Positions 41,158 to 53,595 of a stretch of DNA of 64,000 nucleotides are shown here, piece by piece. The DNA comes from Azolla caroliniana (Eukaryota; Polypodiophyta): contig JBHGNT010000065.1 in NCBI GenBank assembly GCA_043228905.1, forward strand, positions 62,001 to 126,000. The letters are read 5' to 3'. The first letter of the stretch is position 1. The number at the start of each line of letters is the position of its first letter. Below the pieces are notes generated by a model. That model was given only the letters and a program-made list of their open reading frames with translations, did no database searches and was not told the DNA's origin. A program made the position numbers and the translations under genes.

Positions 41158-43404
41158 GCGGGCGGAAGAATGGGCACATGTCATTACAGCAGCGGAAGTG
41201 AAACCGGAGACCTGGCGGGAGATTACACCCATTACTGCAAACACTACTAACGAAAAGGTTGGGCAAGAAGACTCAACGATGAAGCGGCACAAAATAACGT
41301 AACGAGGGCTACGAGCAGTACAACAGCTACAGGCTGTATACATTCTAACCATCCATAGTGTTGGAAGCAAAAACGACGACTATCTCAATTATTGGGGGGA
41401 AAGGGGGTATATTTTATTTTGCAAAAAGGGGATCACGGCAAACAAAGAATCTGAGTCAAGAGTCAGTGTTGCTTGCTGTCACGAAGGGCATGGAGGATGT
41501 TGATCATTGCGTTGATGGAGATTCCGGCCGGAGAAAGCGGTGTCGTGGATTGTAGTCTAAGTTGGTTAAACTGCCTGCCTGCGTGCGCACTTGGATTTTT
41601 TAAATGACATCGAGATACAGAAACCCCCGCCCGACCGCATGAACCGCTTCATCGAAAACCCTTCATTTTCATGCTGCGTGAGATAAGCAATTTACGGCTC
41701 AACCTCCCATGACGAGTATGATTACTACGTAGACACCGCTATAGACACTTCACAAAGTACAGAAATTGATGACGATGTACTAGAGCTTGATCCGTAGGAT
41801 CGCTATGATTTAGACTTTGAGGAGGATGACGGATTAGTGAACCAAAAAGAAAGAGTTGTTGAACAAAAGGCTAGATTGAAAAAAATCAGAAAAGAAAACC
41901 CTAAATGTTCCGCAAATACGTCCAAAGCGTATGCTTTGTTTTGGAAGAAACGAATGTTACTATGCAGAATGCGGGCCTAGCGAATATAACGAGCGAAAAC
42001 TACTTTTTTATTTTGCAGATTTTAGTCCCGCAGGACAGGATTTGGCCAAACCAAAGTTGTGTCATTCTGAAAGGATGATTTGTTGTAGCACATGTCGTCT
42101 TTTTCATGGCTAATCTGCGGCGTGTTTTTCATAGTAGGGTCACGAGAGAGACTGTAAAGCCGAGAAACCCCTGTAGAACAGGGAACCAGCGGTACGACCG
42201 AATATAATGTTAGCGCTATTTTCCCACTGAAAACGATTTCTATACTCATTAAGAGGGCAACTTCCGTATCTATAACATCATTGGCAGGGAACCCGGTAGC
42301 CAATCATACCATCTAAAACGAACGATCTAGAAGAAATTTGGTAGATTCAAATATATGGTTTAATCATCTACAGTCCAATCAGAATGACAGAGCCAGGGAA
42401 GTCTTCGCTAGGTTTCTTCCGCCGCGCGCGCGCGCCGGGAATCCGCTTACCCTTATCGAACCTGCAACAAGTTCAATCTAAGACATGCTCAAATCAACGA
42501 TTGGCCTATTTTGTTTGTCAAATCGATTCTGGATCAATTGGCGAAAGGTCTTTGAGGAATAATAGTCCGATCGTTGATTTCCTCAGCAGAGCCGCCGTTC
42601 TTGAACAACAAGACTAAAGCAGCCATTCGACCAACAGGAACGGACTGCAAGGAAGCAACAAAAACAACAGGTTGTAGAGAACCCACGCCAGCTGTTGAGA
42701 AGCTGCGAGAACAGCCAAGAAGCCACCAACAGATAGAAATAGAGGGCGAGATCTATCGATACGAGGACCACCAACTGCTACGTTAGCTTAGCTGGAACCT
42801 GCATACTTATCATCAATTCCCGTGACATCACTCCTGTACCCCTTGTGACTAACGTTTACGGATTAACCTGCTTGCTGTTTCTTCAAGCACCATGAATGAA
42901 GGTGCCGGCTTTTTCTGGGATAGAACTACTGCAATCTGGGTAAGGTATACCTTCTACAAGAACTACAAGAAGGTAGCTCTTCTGTTAGGAGGAATACACA
43001 GCTCACTGTAGGTCTTTGGGGAATTTACAGGTCTATCGCTCTTGCAGCAAATTCAATCTAAGACTGGCACTGAAGAGGCCAAAGGGGAACTAAGGCTAAC
43101 GTCAACGATTCCTTTTTAGTTTAGTGCGATGGAAAAAAAAACAATCTCTTGGTGGAGCCCTTATCCGTATTGAAATGTGAATCATATTGCTTATTCTATT
43201 ATTCATACTCTTCAGGAAATTACTGTTTTAAACAATATTTTCGGATCGGAAATGAAACCTGTTGATAATCTCTCGCTCGGTTAGTTACTGCCTCTCGCCA
43301 ATAACTAACCGGGAGCGGAACGGCCATCGGCAAGGCGGATCATCATCTTACGTCTTGGGCGTGGGCGGGGGCGGACCCCGCCCCGACGTATACATTCCAT
43401 TACC
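40538..43404. other. 2.9-kb stretch without a recognised gene
   Basis: An AAAAG array (40797-40819) and an AAGC/GCTT array (41118-41158) are present. The text at 41166-41301 is a clean frame (EEWAHVITAAEVKPETWREI) with no editing stops, and 41745-41915 encodes acidic, Lys/Glu-rich text similar in style to plasmid ORFs. A GC dinucleotide block (42423-42435) is flanked by CTTCCGCC as at 36460. No standard gene found. Confidence 0.5.
43356..43395. repeat. GC-rich hairpin element, copy 2
   Basis: The inverted counterpart of 3846-3884: GGGCGGGGGCGGACCCCGCCCCGACGTATA. It lies directly beside a fragment of cob, so it may mark a recombination or insertion junction. Confidence 0.6.
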
Positions 43405-43482
43405 TGAAGAGAAAAACACTACAGAAGCCATTTATTCACCATTTATTCAATAGTAACGTGCGGTGCCTTCACTTATCCAACC
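43405..43482 (-). pseudogene. cob: cob 3' fragment
   Basis: About 75 bp (AGAAAAACACTACAGAAGCC ... CGTGCGGTGCC) match cob at 50350-50427 with a short internal duplication and point changes. The fragment corresponds to the region encoding PVEAPHVTIG. It is too short to function. Confidence 0.7.
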
Positions 43483-44479
43483 ATTCATTAAGCCCCCATC
43501 CTGGTACAACCTATTTGTTTTCCAAACCAAAGACGTTGCGTGCAATTGTAGGAGTAATATATGCAGAATTCAATATAGCCCTGGTCATCATATTTCACTT
43601 TGCCTTCCCTGCACTTTTCTTAAAGCCGCTCCATGAGAAATAAGTCTCCCCTTCTGTGTTGGCTGAAGTGATGATAATTACTTTGAACTCTCAAAGATGC
43701 GCAAGAGTCTCAGAATTCTCTTTCAATTACGGAAGTTCCTTTGACAAGAAAGTTGTGGCCATTGAGAAATGGAATTCAATAGAGTTTCTTCATATTTCGA
43801 CTAGGTAATAGGGGGAGATAATCATACTGAGTTTCTCCAAAAGTTTGTACATAATGTGCCCTCACAAAACGCTCTATGCTAAGTGAGTGACGTACGCTTT
43901 TCTCTCTGACTCTTAGCTTAGTAAAGATTTGTTAAATTAAAACAATTTTTTGGTCAAAGCTCCACTTCACGTCTTTATGCGTTTTTAACCACGAGGATTC
44001 TCTGTAGCTAATTTGACACTTTCAAGTGAGTTGGAGGGTGCCCCTAGAACTAAAATGGTTTTACACAATCTAAAAACTTCCAGAACATGGGTATAATCAG
44101 ATTTTGATGGGAAATCTTAGCATAATACGTTTCTGTAATGAAAACGGAGTATACTTGGAGTGAACGTAGGCAAGCTGTGTGTCTTTTCGTGCAGAAACTA
44201 AGGTAGAAATGGAAGCACTTTTTGCTATTCGCCTCACGAGCGGGCTCTTATCACTCCGCTCGCGTAGTGAACGGAACGGAAGGGCGTTAAAGAAAAGAAA
44301 CGTTAGCCGCCCGCTCTTCCATTTCCTAAAAACCCTCAATATGACTAATTGTGTTAGTAGCGGCACTAAATATTTGAATAGGAGAGAAGAGCTAACGTGC
44401 TCAGCAACCGCCCGCCCGTTTAATAATTTATTCATTTTTTGAGCAGGTATATTGTCATAATCTGTCTCGATTTGACGGC
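43483..44479. other. Spacer with unrecognised frames
   Basis: A 112-codon minus frame (44097-44435) and an 87-codon plus frame overlapping it have no recognised similarity. The block at 43505-43535 resembles a segment at 32360-32330 downstream of the tRNA cluster. AT content rises towards the plasmid remnant. Confidence 0.45.
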
Positions 44480-46370
44480 ATCTTGCTATTGAAATATTTA
44501 GTTATCCAACCTAATATAATATTAAAAACTAGAATTAGAGAACATCAAATAGATCAAATTATTATATATGATAAAAAGAAACTGAAAACACCGCTATTAT
44601 ATATACGGGACTCTCTAAAACTATTACCTTCGTTGAAATCTCTAGCTGAGACAATGCGTCCAGAGCTGAGTAGTAAAGGTTCAATTCCGCATAAAGAATC
44701 GAACAAGTTAAATATTAGAGATAAACAATATGAATTAATAAAGTATCTAAAACAGGATATAATGATATTAGCTGGAGTGCTTAAGCAAAGTATAAGAAAA
44801 ATACTGCTTGCTTGCTGGGATCGGTTTAGTATAGATATAACGAAATGTCTGACAGTGTCGTCGATGGCAATGAAGATCTATCGTACTCACTACTATCCAA
44901 AAGCATATCCAATATACAGGCCTGATGCTAACAAAGCATCATTTATTCGACGAGCGAGGTTGGGTTGGTGGCCACACTGATGTATACAAGCCGTATGGTA
45001 AGGAAATGTATTATTATGACGTGAACTCGTTATACCCTTACGTAATGACAAAGCCTATGCCAGGGGGAAAACCTGTATGGAGACTTGTCAGGCAGCGATA
45101 TGGAGCATCTATTTGGCTGCTTTGTGGAAGCGAATGCCCTGATACAATTAAAATACCATTACTACCCTATAAAGATCCTTACATTACAAGGGAACATATT
45201 TCCTACAGGGACGTTTACAGGCGTCTACTTTACGGAAGAGTTAAAATATGCTATAAGATTGGGTTACAAAGTAGAAGTTAAGCATGGGTATTTATTTGAA
45301 AGGAAAGAAACTTTTATTGAATTTGTAAGCGAGATATATAAAGAGAGGCAGGAAGCAAAAAAGAGAGGCGACATGGTGACGTCATCTCTGCACAAATTGA
45401 CAATGAACTCTCTGTACGGAAGGTTTGGTATAAAACCAGAAATGAATATAACAGAGATCTGTGATCAAGAAAGACTTGACAAGATAATGTCAATATATCC
45501 ATATGGTATAGCTGAAGCTATAAATAATACGCATTATATATTGACTTATACAACACAAATGCAGCAGAAACTGAGAAATGAGGATTGTAAAGACGATTCA
45601 TTTAGATCGATGATTCATTGGATGGACTCACGGAACGCCGGCTCTTCCTCAGCTGTACAGATGTCGGCAGCAATAACAGCATATGCTCGAATACACATGT
45701 ATCCCTATATTTCCCGGGTTCCTACTATACCGATACAGACTCTGTAGTACTAGACAAACCGTTGCCTCCGGAGTTAGTATCTTCGAGTTGGGTAAATTTA
45801 AGCTTGAATATAAAAAAGTAATAGAGGGTTATTTCTTAGCACCTAAATGTTATGCATTTAAAATTGAGGATGGTGATATGGTAAGATACAAAGGTGCAGC
45901 CAAGAAATTGGTAAATTTTAAGCGAGGAACAATATCAAAACCTTGAACGAGTACAAACCTTCTAACAGCTAACTTTCATATAAATTGGAAAGATCTCAGT
46001 CAGCATTTACCGCAAAGAAATGATGCTTAATGTGGGTATTGATCCCTCTCTCAAGCAAGCAAGAGATAATTGGTATTCAAGGATGGGCTGTGGGTAGATA
46101 CAAACCCTAAAAAGAAAGGTTGAAGAACCAACCCGTCCCGTGGCTTCACCTAATAAAGTAGCAGCTGTAGAACCTACGCCGCAGAAGCGCAAGAAGAGGA
46201 AAGCTACGAGTCGTGAAGAAGTGTTACAACGTCGTGAAAAGAAGATGTTACAAGAGAAAATACAGAAGCTCGAAGAAAATGTATTGAGCGATTAAAACGC
46301 ACGACAATCGAAGAAATGTTACAGCTTGAGCTTCCAAAGTTCTTCGAAAAGCTACAGAAAAAAGAATAAC
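44480..46370 (+). pseudogene. dpo: Family B DNA polymerase of a linear mitochondrial plasmid, frameshifted
   Basis: Protein-primed, invertron-type DNA polymerase in pieces. In order: an exonuclease II-like RDSLKLLPSLKSLAE, an exonuclease III-like YLKQDIMIL, polymerase motif A YYYDVNSLYPYVM, motif B KLTMNSLYGRFG and motif C YTDTDSVVLD, then a C-terminal GYFLAPKCYAF...KYKGA-like segment. At least four frameshifts separate these blocks (near 44970, 45110-45200, 45715 and 45790), and the N-terminal domain is missing. A GCTTGCTTGC seed sits at 44805-44815 inside the gene. The C-terminal region to 46370 is Lys/Glu-rich and uncertain. Such plasmids carry dpo and rpo between terminal inverted repeats. 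The remnant indicates past integration. Confidence 0.85.
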
Positions 46371-47436
46371 TTCAATTATATAAAATGGTCAAAAACAAAG
46401 AAGAAGATCTTTGGAAGACAACCCATAAAGAAGAGGATAATGGTCTAAAACAGCAAGCAGCAGTTCACGGAATGTACTGGTGGCATAGTCGCTGCACAGG
46501 CCAACAACGACATCAAAGTTACATCGAAAAAAAAGGATCAAGCTACTGCCTGCGAAGAACGCCGACTCGCAGCATTATGCTACTCCAACAACATCGAAGA
46601 TAAGTGAAGAATATAATATAAGTAAGGGCACTCCTCCTTGACTTGATAAATAAGTTGCAGAGAGGAAGGAAGGAACAGGATTGAAACATGCCTCAAAATC
46701 TATTCATCATTTCCTAGGCAGAAATCAACGATTGGGCGTTTACCCATCCATCCTAACGGCCGGCAGATTAGACTCTTTAAAGCAATGCTTTATAATAGAT
46801 AGAGCTGCTGCATTGTTTCTTCTTTAACAACTTTATTAGTTGCGGGAGGTTGATAGAATAATTGTTCTTGTCTGCTTGCGTAGACGACATATTGAAAAGG
46901 ATTGGACCCTCTAGCCGTAACCGTTAAGACAGGTGCTGCTCTCCCAGCAAGCAGAGTTGGTGGGCGGGATCTCGCTGCATCGAAAGATCAGTCTAATGCG
47001 AAGACCGCCCGCCAAAACAAAAACAAAATTGCATGATGCAGCTACTCGGCAGGCAAAAATGTCTGCATCGACACTACGTGAAGAACGGGTTCAGCGTGCG
47101 TGGGAAGAACCGCAGCAGAGTGAAGCAGGATTGAACTCTTCATCCAATGCCATTTCCTAGGCAGAAATCAACGATTGAACCTGAGACGTTTACCCATCCA
47201 TCCTCTAAAAGATTAGACTGCGGCTTTCAATATTAATTTATAGAATAGCATAGAAATGAAAAAAACTCTGCACTGTGGGCTTCATTGTCGCAGCAGATTC
47301 GGCATGCTGATGTAGCGGGGAGGACTCTCTTTCACCATTACTGCCTGCCTGCGCGAAAGGAAAGCAGCTAATCTCAGAATTTTTTTGAGGTGGTGGTAGT
47401 GTTCGGCGGCGAAGAAAGTGGTTCATGGTGATATTC
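46371..47436. other. Plasmid-like flank with a duplicated motif
   Basis: Positions 46717-46780 and 47148-47218 share AGAAATCAACGATTG, CGTTTACCCATCCATCCT and AGATTAGACT, so a segment was duplicated about 430 bp apart. Short frames (46385-46603 and 46933-47160) are not recognised. Confidence 0.5.
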
Positions 47437-47715
47437 TTATTCATCATTTATAAAAGGATCATCCATAAGAGGATTATCATATGCAGTATAACTATGTAAC
47501 CGGGCGGAGAAGGCAGTTGAAGCTAGATTTTCATCTGTCGCTGCTTCTTTCTGTCGTCGAAGAACGGCGACTTCCCCTACGAGATAGGTCTGTATCAGTT
47601 TGTGTTTCGGCATCAGTTGGCCTTTCTTCAGTTTGTGTTTCGACATGTTTTGATCAACGGGAGGTACAAGAACCTCATCAGCACTGTCAGTGGTAAGAAG
47701 ATTTGTATTTTCCAC
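47437..47715 (-). CDS. Hypothetical 92-residue protein, plasmid-region ORF
   Basis: A clean frame of 92 codons ending in an acidic tail (DNPLMDDPFINDE). It starts MENTNLLTTDSADE and has a Lys-rich middle. No domain recognised. It needs no editing and lies 1 kb from the DNA polymerase remnant, so a plasmid origin is inferred. Confidence 0.4.
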   Translation of the reverse strand: MENTNLLTTDSADEVLVPPVDQNMSKHKLKKGQLMPKHKLIQTYLVGEVAVLRRQKEAATDENLASTAFSARLHSYTAYDNPLMDDPFINDE

Positions 47716-48204
47716 GTAAACCTGTTGGGAGGTATAATATCACTGTCACTCTCACTACTATTGGTTAATAGCGATGGACGATTTATGACTGAAACTGAAT
47801 AACTTTCAGGCAGGATATAGAACAGTATGCATTCCGTTGTTTCTAATAGTAGTTATTGGAGGTATATCAGATGCAGTAAGATAGGAATTAATTTGTAAAT
47901 AAATTTCAGTGAGTGTCTGAAATACCCAATAATGATGATTCCCTGCTATTAAAAGATAATAATCTTTCCACCCACAATAGTGTTAATTTCGCTTTCTGAA
48001 GGCCTGGTATCTAGCCGCATACCACGCTGAATGCGCTCATGTACCAATCTTATACAAATTCAATAAAGAAAACCTTTCAGGTTGCTTGCTGTAAAGGATA
48101 CTGAATTGACATGTAGAATTCGTTGCTGTTATGAAGCAGATAATCTAATGCATACGACGCGCTTTCCATTATTCTACCTGTTGAATTTACAGAGTCTATT
48201 TCGT
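47716..48204 (-). pseudogene. Broken coding sequence in the plasmid-like region
   Basis: On the minus strand three frames alternate in protein-like text: EIDSVNSTGRIMESASYALDY, then RLVHERIQRGMRLDTRPSESE with GGKIIIF, then EIYLQINSYLTASDIPPITT. Together they look like one decayed gene with two frameshifts, continuing from the ORF at 48205-48462. Family unknown. Confidence 0.4.
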
Positions 48205-48462
48205 TTAAAGCGGTAAATTAAGTCTGTTATGTGGAGGTCTCAGCCAATTATATAGATATAAGAAGGGATTGGATTCACCTATTATGCTACTAGCAGACGG
48301 GCTACTGTCACTGCTACCTCCACCACTACTACCGCCAAAGATATAGGTTATTACACATATATTTATAGTAGTGAGTACCACTCCCCAAAAAGACTTATTT
48401 TTATACATTGGTTCTTTATTTGTAGCGTCACCCGATTCTCCTAAGACCTGCGCAAGCAACAT
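48205..48462 (-). CDS. Hypothetical 85-residue membrane protein
   Basis: One transmembrane segment (FWGVVLTTINICVITYIFGG) followed by a Gly/Ser linker. An upstream ORF copy duplicates the KMLLAQVSLGE text in tandem at 48441-48500. Unknown family. The context is the plasmid remnant. Confidence 0.4.
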   Translation of the reverse strand: MLLAQVLGESGDATNKEPMYKNKSFWGVVLTTINICVITYIFGGSSGGGSSDSSPSASSIIGESNPFLYLYNWLRPPHNRLNLPL

Positions 48463-48625
48463 TTCCCGAGCGAGACCTGCGCAAGCAACATTTTCCGAGC
48501 GAGACCTGCCTGCGATTCTACTCCTTCTCTAGCAGAACCTGTTGATATTTTAACTGATTCCGAAGAATAATAATTTAGCTCTCTGTCGTCCTTCACTACA
48601 CGCTCAGCCGAGAATCTTCTCTCGC

Positions 48626-48665
<40 letters not shown>

Positions 48666-49029
48666 CTTGAACTACTATCAGCCGTAGTTTTAGAGCCTTC
48701 TTCCGGTACATGCTTAGGCTGCACACTAGCCCCACCATTTTCGGTTGGTTGCTGAGGAAGAAGAAGGTTGCGTGCTGACCGCAGAACCAACCTCGAGATG
48801 CTTCTATATCTTCTCCGGCTGAAGACATAAAACATTCTAAAACATACCTATAACATCTATTTGATCTTTTATTAATGGAAGATCTATCACGCCTATAAGG
48901 TACCATGTTAGACCACCTAACAGTAAGACTTGCGCATTCGCATATAACTTCTTTTTTGTTTGTAATAGTTCCATTCTTTTTTACACTCACCAGTGATAGA
49001 ATCATACTAGTTATCCCACTTATTCCCAA
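48463..49029 (-). pseudogene. Plasmid-region frames interrupted by an AAGC array
   Basis: A 141-codon minus frame (48604-49029) starts with a hydrophobic segment (ISGITSMILSLVSV), continues with polar text, and runs into the array at 48626-48666, where it reads as LLAC repeats. A second frame reads through the other side. This suggests a gene split by array insertion or growth. Confidence 0.4.
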
Positions 49030-49085
49030 TAGATAGAATAATTGATTACTGTCACCAGCTATAAACTTGTTTGTTGCCTTCTGGT

Positions 49086-49340
49086 CTAAAAAGAATTACC
49101 ATTATATAACCTAAAAGATGCATACAAACAGCTGTTGTCCAAGTTGAGAGCAAATGATATCTTAAATCTATTAATAATTTTTTTGGATCGACCGATCCTG
49201 TCAGCATATGTAATCTTTTTGATAAACAAATTTAAAGACTTATATATCAAATACTTATAAACTCCATCATAAAATGATGATATTCTTTTTAGTACTTTAT
49301 ATTTCTTCTTATTCCTTGACAAAAAAGCTTCGTAATTCAT
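49086..49340 (-). CDS. Hypothetical 84-residue basic protein
   Basis: AT-rich clean frame, strongly basic (LSRNKKKYKVLKRISSFYDG, IGRSKKIINRFK). Unknown family. It is probably part of the plasmid-derived block. Confidence 0.4.
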   Translation of the reverse strand: MNYEAFLSRNKKKYKVLKRISSFYDGVYKYLIYKSLNLFIKKITYADRIGRSKKIINRFKISFALNLDNSCLYASFRLYNGNSF

Positions 49341-50232
49341 GTTGCCTGAAGTCAGTCGTAGACCCTGCCGCCGGACTGCAGGTCTGGTTTCAACGAACTT
49401 TCAGGCTCTAAAAGATACATTGAATCACGGTTTAGTTTACAAAGCAGCACTGCTTTGGTCTCTGCGGCCGGCGGAAGAAGCGTTGAAGGATTGCTTTGAT
49501 TCATTGTCTGCAGACAGGCCTGGATGCAAGCAACAATTGTGAGCTGACAGGAAGAAATAGGTGATCTCCCAGCTGCTGCTTTTGATTGTGTATTTGATTG
49601 TGTACTTGATGAAGGCCTTTTTTGCTGCTGTTTATAACCCTTTCTTTGTTTCTTCGACCCACTCATCAATATATCTTCCTGCTCTGCACCTTCCAGCTGG
49701 GTAGAGTGCTTTTTATATGTCGTTTTCGGGCGGGCCTTACTCAACCGCATTCTTAGCGATAGTAAATATCAATAGGCTCGGTCAAATAACCACCACTCAA
49801 AGTAACTGTTTCACATTCTTTCTATTCTTTCTATTTTATAACCCAAAGTACTAGCAGAACAACCATTGGTAAGTTCAACTTGACAGGTAAGAGATTTCTA
49901 ATATTGTATAAACATCGAACATAGAGTCTTTTTTTCTTAAAAAATCCTCCTTCCTGCAGAACAAATAACTGGTTGTTCATCCATGTTTGGATTCTCCATA
50001 AGTTTTACTAACTCTTTATCAATTAACAATTCCAAAATGTAACATCCCAAAACATTAAACATTTTTTATCTAAATTGTTTTCAATAATATTATTCTATTC
50101 CTCATTAAAACCACCTTCACAACAAGTACTAAAAGTTAGTTCACAACAAGTACTAGAAGGCTCAATCCTGTTCTTTTTTATTAGAAAATCAGTTTATCTA
50201 TAAGCGTTGCGGCCTTTATTTATTTTCTTATA
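49341..50232. other. AT-rich tail of the plasmid-like region
   Basis: A 132-codon minus frame (49352-49750; Gln/Lys/Ser-rich) is not recognised. From 49760 the DNA is very AT-rich, with a tandem duplication TTCACAACAAGTACTA (50120-50155). No gene assigned. Confidence 0.45.
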
Positions 50233-51444
50233 TTAGCGGTTCTGGCTGGGGTAATAAACTGGCATAGCGAAGTGCCGACCTATCGTGGCATCGTCGGCAT
50301 TCATTATTAATCTGGCTTCTATTTGGCCAAGAATGGGCGTGATAGCAGAATAAGAGGAAAACACTACAAAAGCCATTTATCCAATAGTAACGTGCGGTGC
50401 CTCCACTGGTTAACATCCAATCCAACCTAAAAGTAAGCAATCGGCCAAAGGCAACCGAAACATTCTTTAGTAAATTAGTCAAGAACTTAAACTCCGTACT
50501 GCGGAAGTGTTAAGGAAAAGTGGGGCCAGTGATGACACAAAAACTGGTCCTGTAGCGGCCACTCCTCCTAATTTGTTGAGGATACTTCACGGAATAGCAT
50601 AGATTGATAAGGGATACCATTCTAATACAATATAAGCCAGAGTGAACATCGGATTCGCAGGCATATAATTGTCGGAGTATCCCAAGACATTAGGTGCATA
50701 GAAGAGCCGGATGGAGAAGAAAATGGCAAATGCTACCCGACCCACCAAATCCTTGGCGTAAAGATAGAGATGAAAAGCAATTTTATCCACAGAAGAATTT
50801 ATGCCCAATGGATTGTTGAATCCGTATTAATATAACGCAGCCGGATAGATAGGACTAGCGCCTGCAATTACGAAAAGGAGTGAGTGATAAGGACTGGAGA
50901 AACGATTTAGGGTGGCATTGTCTACGGAGAAACCACCCCAAAGCCGAGTGACTATGGTATCTCCTACTATAAATACGACACTAGCTGAGCTGGTAGTTAC
51001 TATAGCTCCCCGAAAGCTCATTTAACCCCGGAAGAGTACATGGCCTGTGAAAGCGGTAACGATCGTTGATAGAAGGGTGACAACTCCGAGACACCGAATG
51101 AATTCTCTGAGACTGATATAGCTTCCATGATACGGACCGCAGAAAATATAGATATGAACTGCAGTGAAGAACATACTGGCCCCATTGGCATACATGTAAC
51201 AAAGCAACCAGCCTCCCTTCACATCTCTCATAATGTGTTCTACGCTGTTGAGAGCCAGATCGACATGAGGTGTATAATACATAGCTGAAAAGACGCCGAT
51301 AATGATCTAAATGACTGGACGAAGACCGGCTAACAAACCAAACCCCCACCGATGACTTATATTGCTCAGAATTAGATGATCTATCGAATGCTAGTTAAGT
51401 ATAGAAAATAAAGGCTATTTAAGAATTGGAAGTCACCTGGCCAT
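50233..51444 (-). CDS. cob: Apocytochrome b (heavily edited, complete)
   Basis: Cytochrome b of respiratory complex III, with eight inner-membrane helices. One uninterrupted 404-codon frame runs from ATG 51444 to TAA 50233, with no intron. Blocks: HRWGFGLLAGL, MYYTPHVDLALNSVEHIMRDV, GWLLCYMYANGASMFF (haem-binding helix), VGDTIVTRLWGGFSVDNATLNRF, KDLVGRVAFAIFFS, FYAPNVLGYSDNY, EWYPLSIYAI, ADCLLLGWIGC and PVEAPHVTIG. At least eleven genomic stops stand where Gln or Arg is expected, and many codons need C-to-U changes (for example Ser or Pro to Leu). The length matches non-seed plant cob. nad3 lies upstream on the same strand, 108 bp away. Confidence 0.93.
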
Positions 51445-51552
51445 GATAGTAATAGTAGTATTCGGTTCATTCTGTGTTTTTCCTTCTGCGTGCGGCCCCG
51501 AAAAGCGTTCATCATGCATCTGCCTTGATGGGGCCTGACTCTTCAGTGTCGG

Positions 51553-51942
51553 TTACTCCCAGTCCAGAGCGCCCTTTTTCCATTCATGAAGAGATCCAAT
51601 GGTCGGAATCCGTACAAACACCATCATAGACCGAAATCCAAACCAACCAATCTTGTTCGAGGATACTGCCCGGGGAAACGAGAGGGTCACTTCCGAATCG
51701 AAGATAATAAATGAAGGGGAGACCGAATAAGGTCATGTATCAAAACGACTTCTGACATCACCAAGTAGGTCAGAACCGCGTTCGTGAGCTGACAATTTAT
51801 CCGGATAGGCCGAACCTTTCAAAGCAAATGCGAAAAAAGCACCAATTGGGATCAGGGAAGGTAGCAAACTGATGACTAGGTAGAAAGAAATAGGGGCAAA
51901 TTCGAAAATGAGAAGAAAAGTCTTTACGGAAAAGAATGGCAT
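51553..51942 (-). CDS. nad3: NADH dehydrogenase subunit 3
   Basis: Complex I membrane subunit (NuoA type). Blocks: FEFAPISFYLVISLLPSLIP, YPDKLSAHERGSDLLGDVRSRFD, SFIIFDSEVT and WKKGALDWE before the TAA. One internal TGA (after RFDT) needs editing to CGA. The in-frame ATG at 51942 gives 129 residues, about ten more than usual. Its first bases lie at the breakpoint of inverted repeat 2, so the original start or 5' leader may have been replaced by recombination. Same strand as cob and probably co-transcribed with it. Confidence 0.88.
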
Positions 51943-52309
51943 TCTTTAGAACTTACTTCAGGAAGAATCATCCAGGGCTGCGGTTGCGGTTTCTTCTTTC
52001 TTGTATTCATAACTTTTTTCTATTGCTTTTTCGGCGAAAAGGCAAGCAAGTTTTACCTGACTTAACTGAAAAGCCATTTTCCTCTCTGCAAACTCCAGGA
52101 GAGAGTGGACTTCAGGAAATCACAAAGTGGGTCCCCAAGGAGGAAAGGAGGAGGGAACTTGTGAGGAAGTTTCCACCCTCCTTTCGGCCTCTGGGGTTAA
52201 ACAAGACCCAGATAAAGTCAAGTTAGAGAGCCGTGTAATGGGCGACTATTCCGCACGGTTCGGAGAGCACAACTACGATCACTTCTCCTCGGCAGAAGCT
52301 TGACTCTAT
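51938..52309 (+). other. 3' part of atp1 group II intron (copy C)
   Basis: Contains the domain V hairpin (52229-52264) and domain VI. The intron text starts abruptly at the repeat breakpoint next to nad3, so its 5' part and exon 1 are missing in cis. Confidence 0.75.
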
Positions 52310-53496
<1,187 letters not shown>

Positions 53497-53595
53497 TTCA
53501 AGAGATGGGGAAGGAGGCCCCCTCACGTAATTACTAAGGAGACCCTCCCTTTTGTTTGTAGGAGCGTTAGGCGGGTGAGCGGATAACGGCGGGAA

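Noticed and set aside
41118-41158. Open frames encoding long LLACLLAC, KQASKQAS or similar peptides at many loci
   Set aside because: They are translations of the GCTT/AAGC tandem arrays in different frames, not proteins.
50233-51444. Calling cob, atp1, rps12 and others pseudogenes because of their stops
   Set aside because: All stops are TAA/TAG/TGA at Gln/Arg positions with no indels over hundreds of codons, the pattern of U-to-C editing rather than decay.
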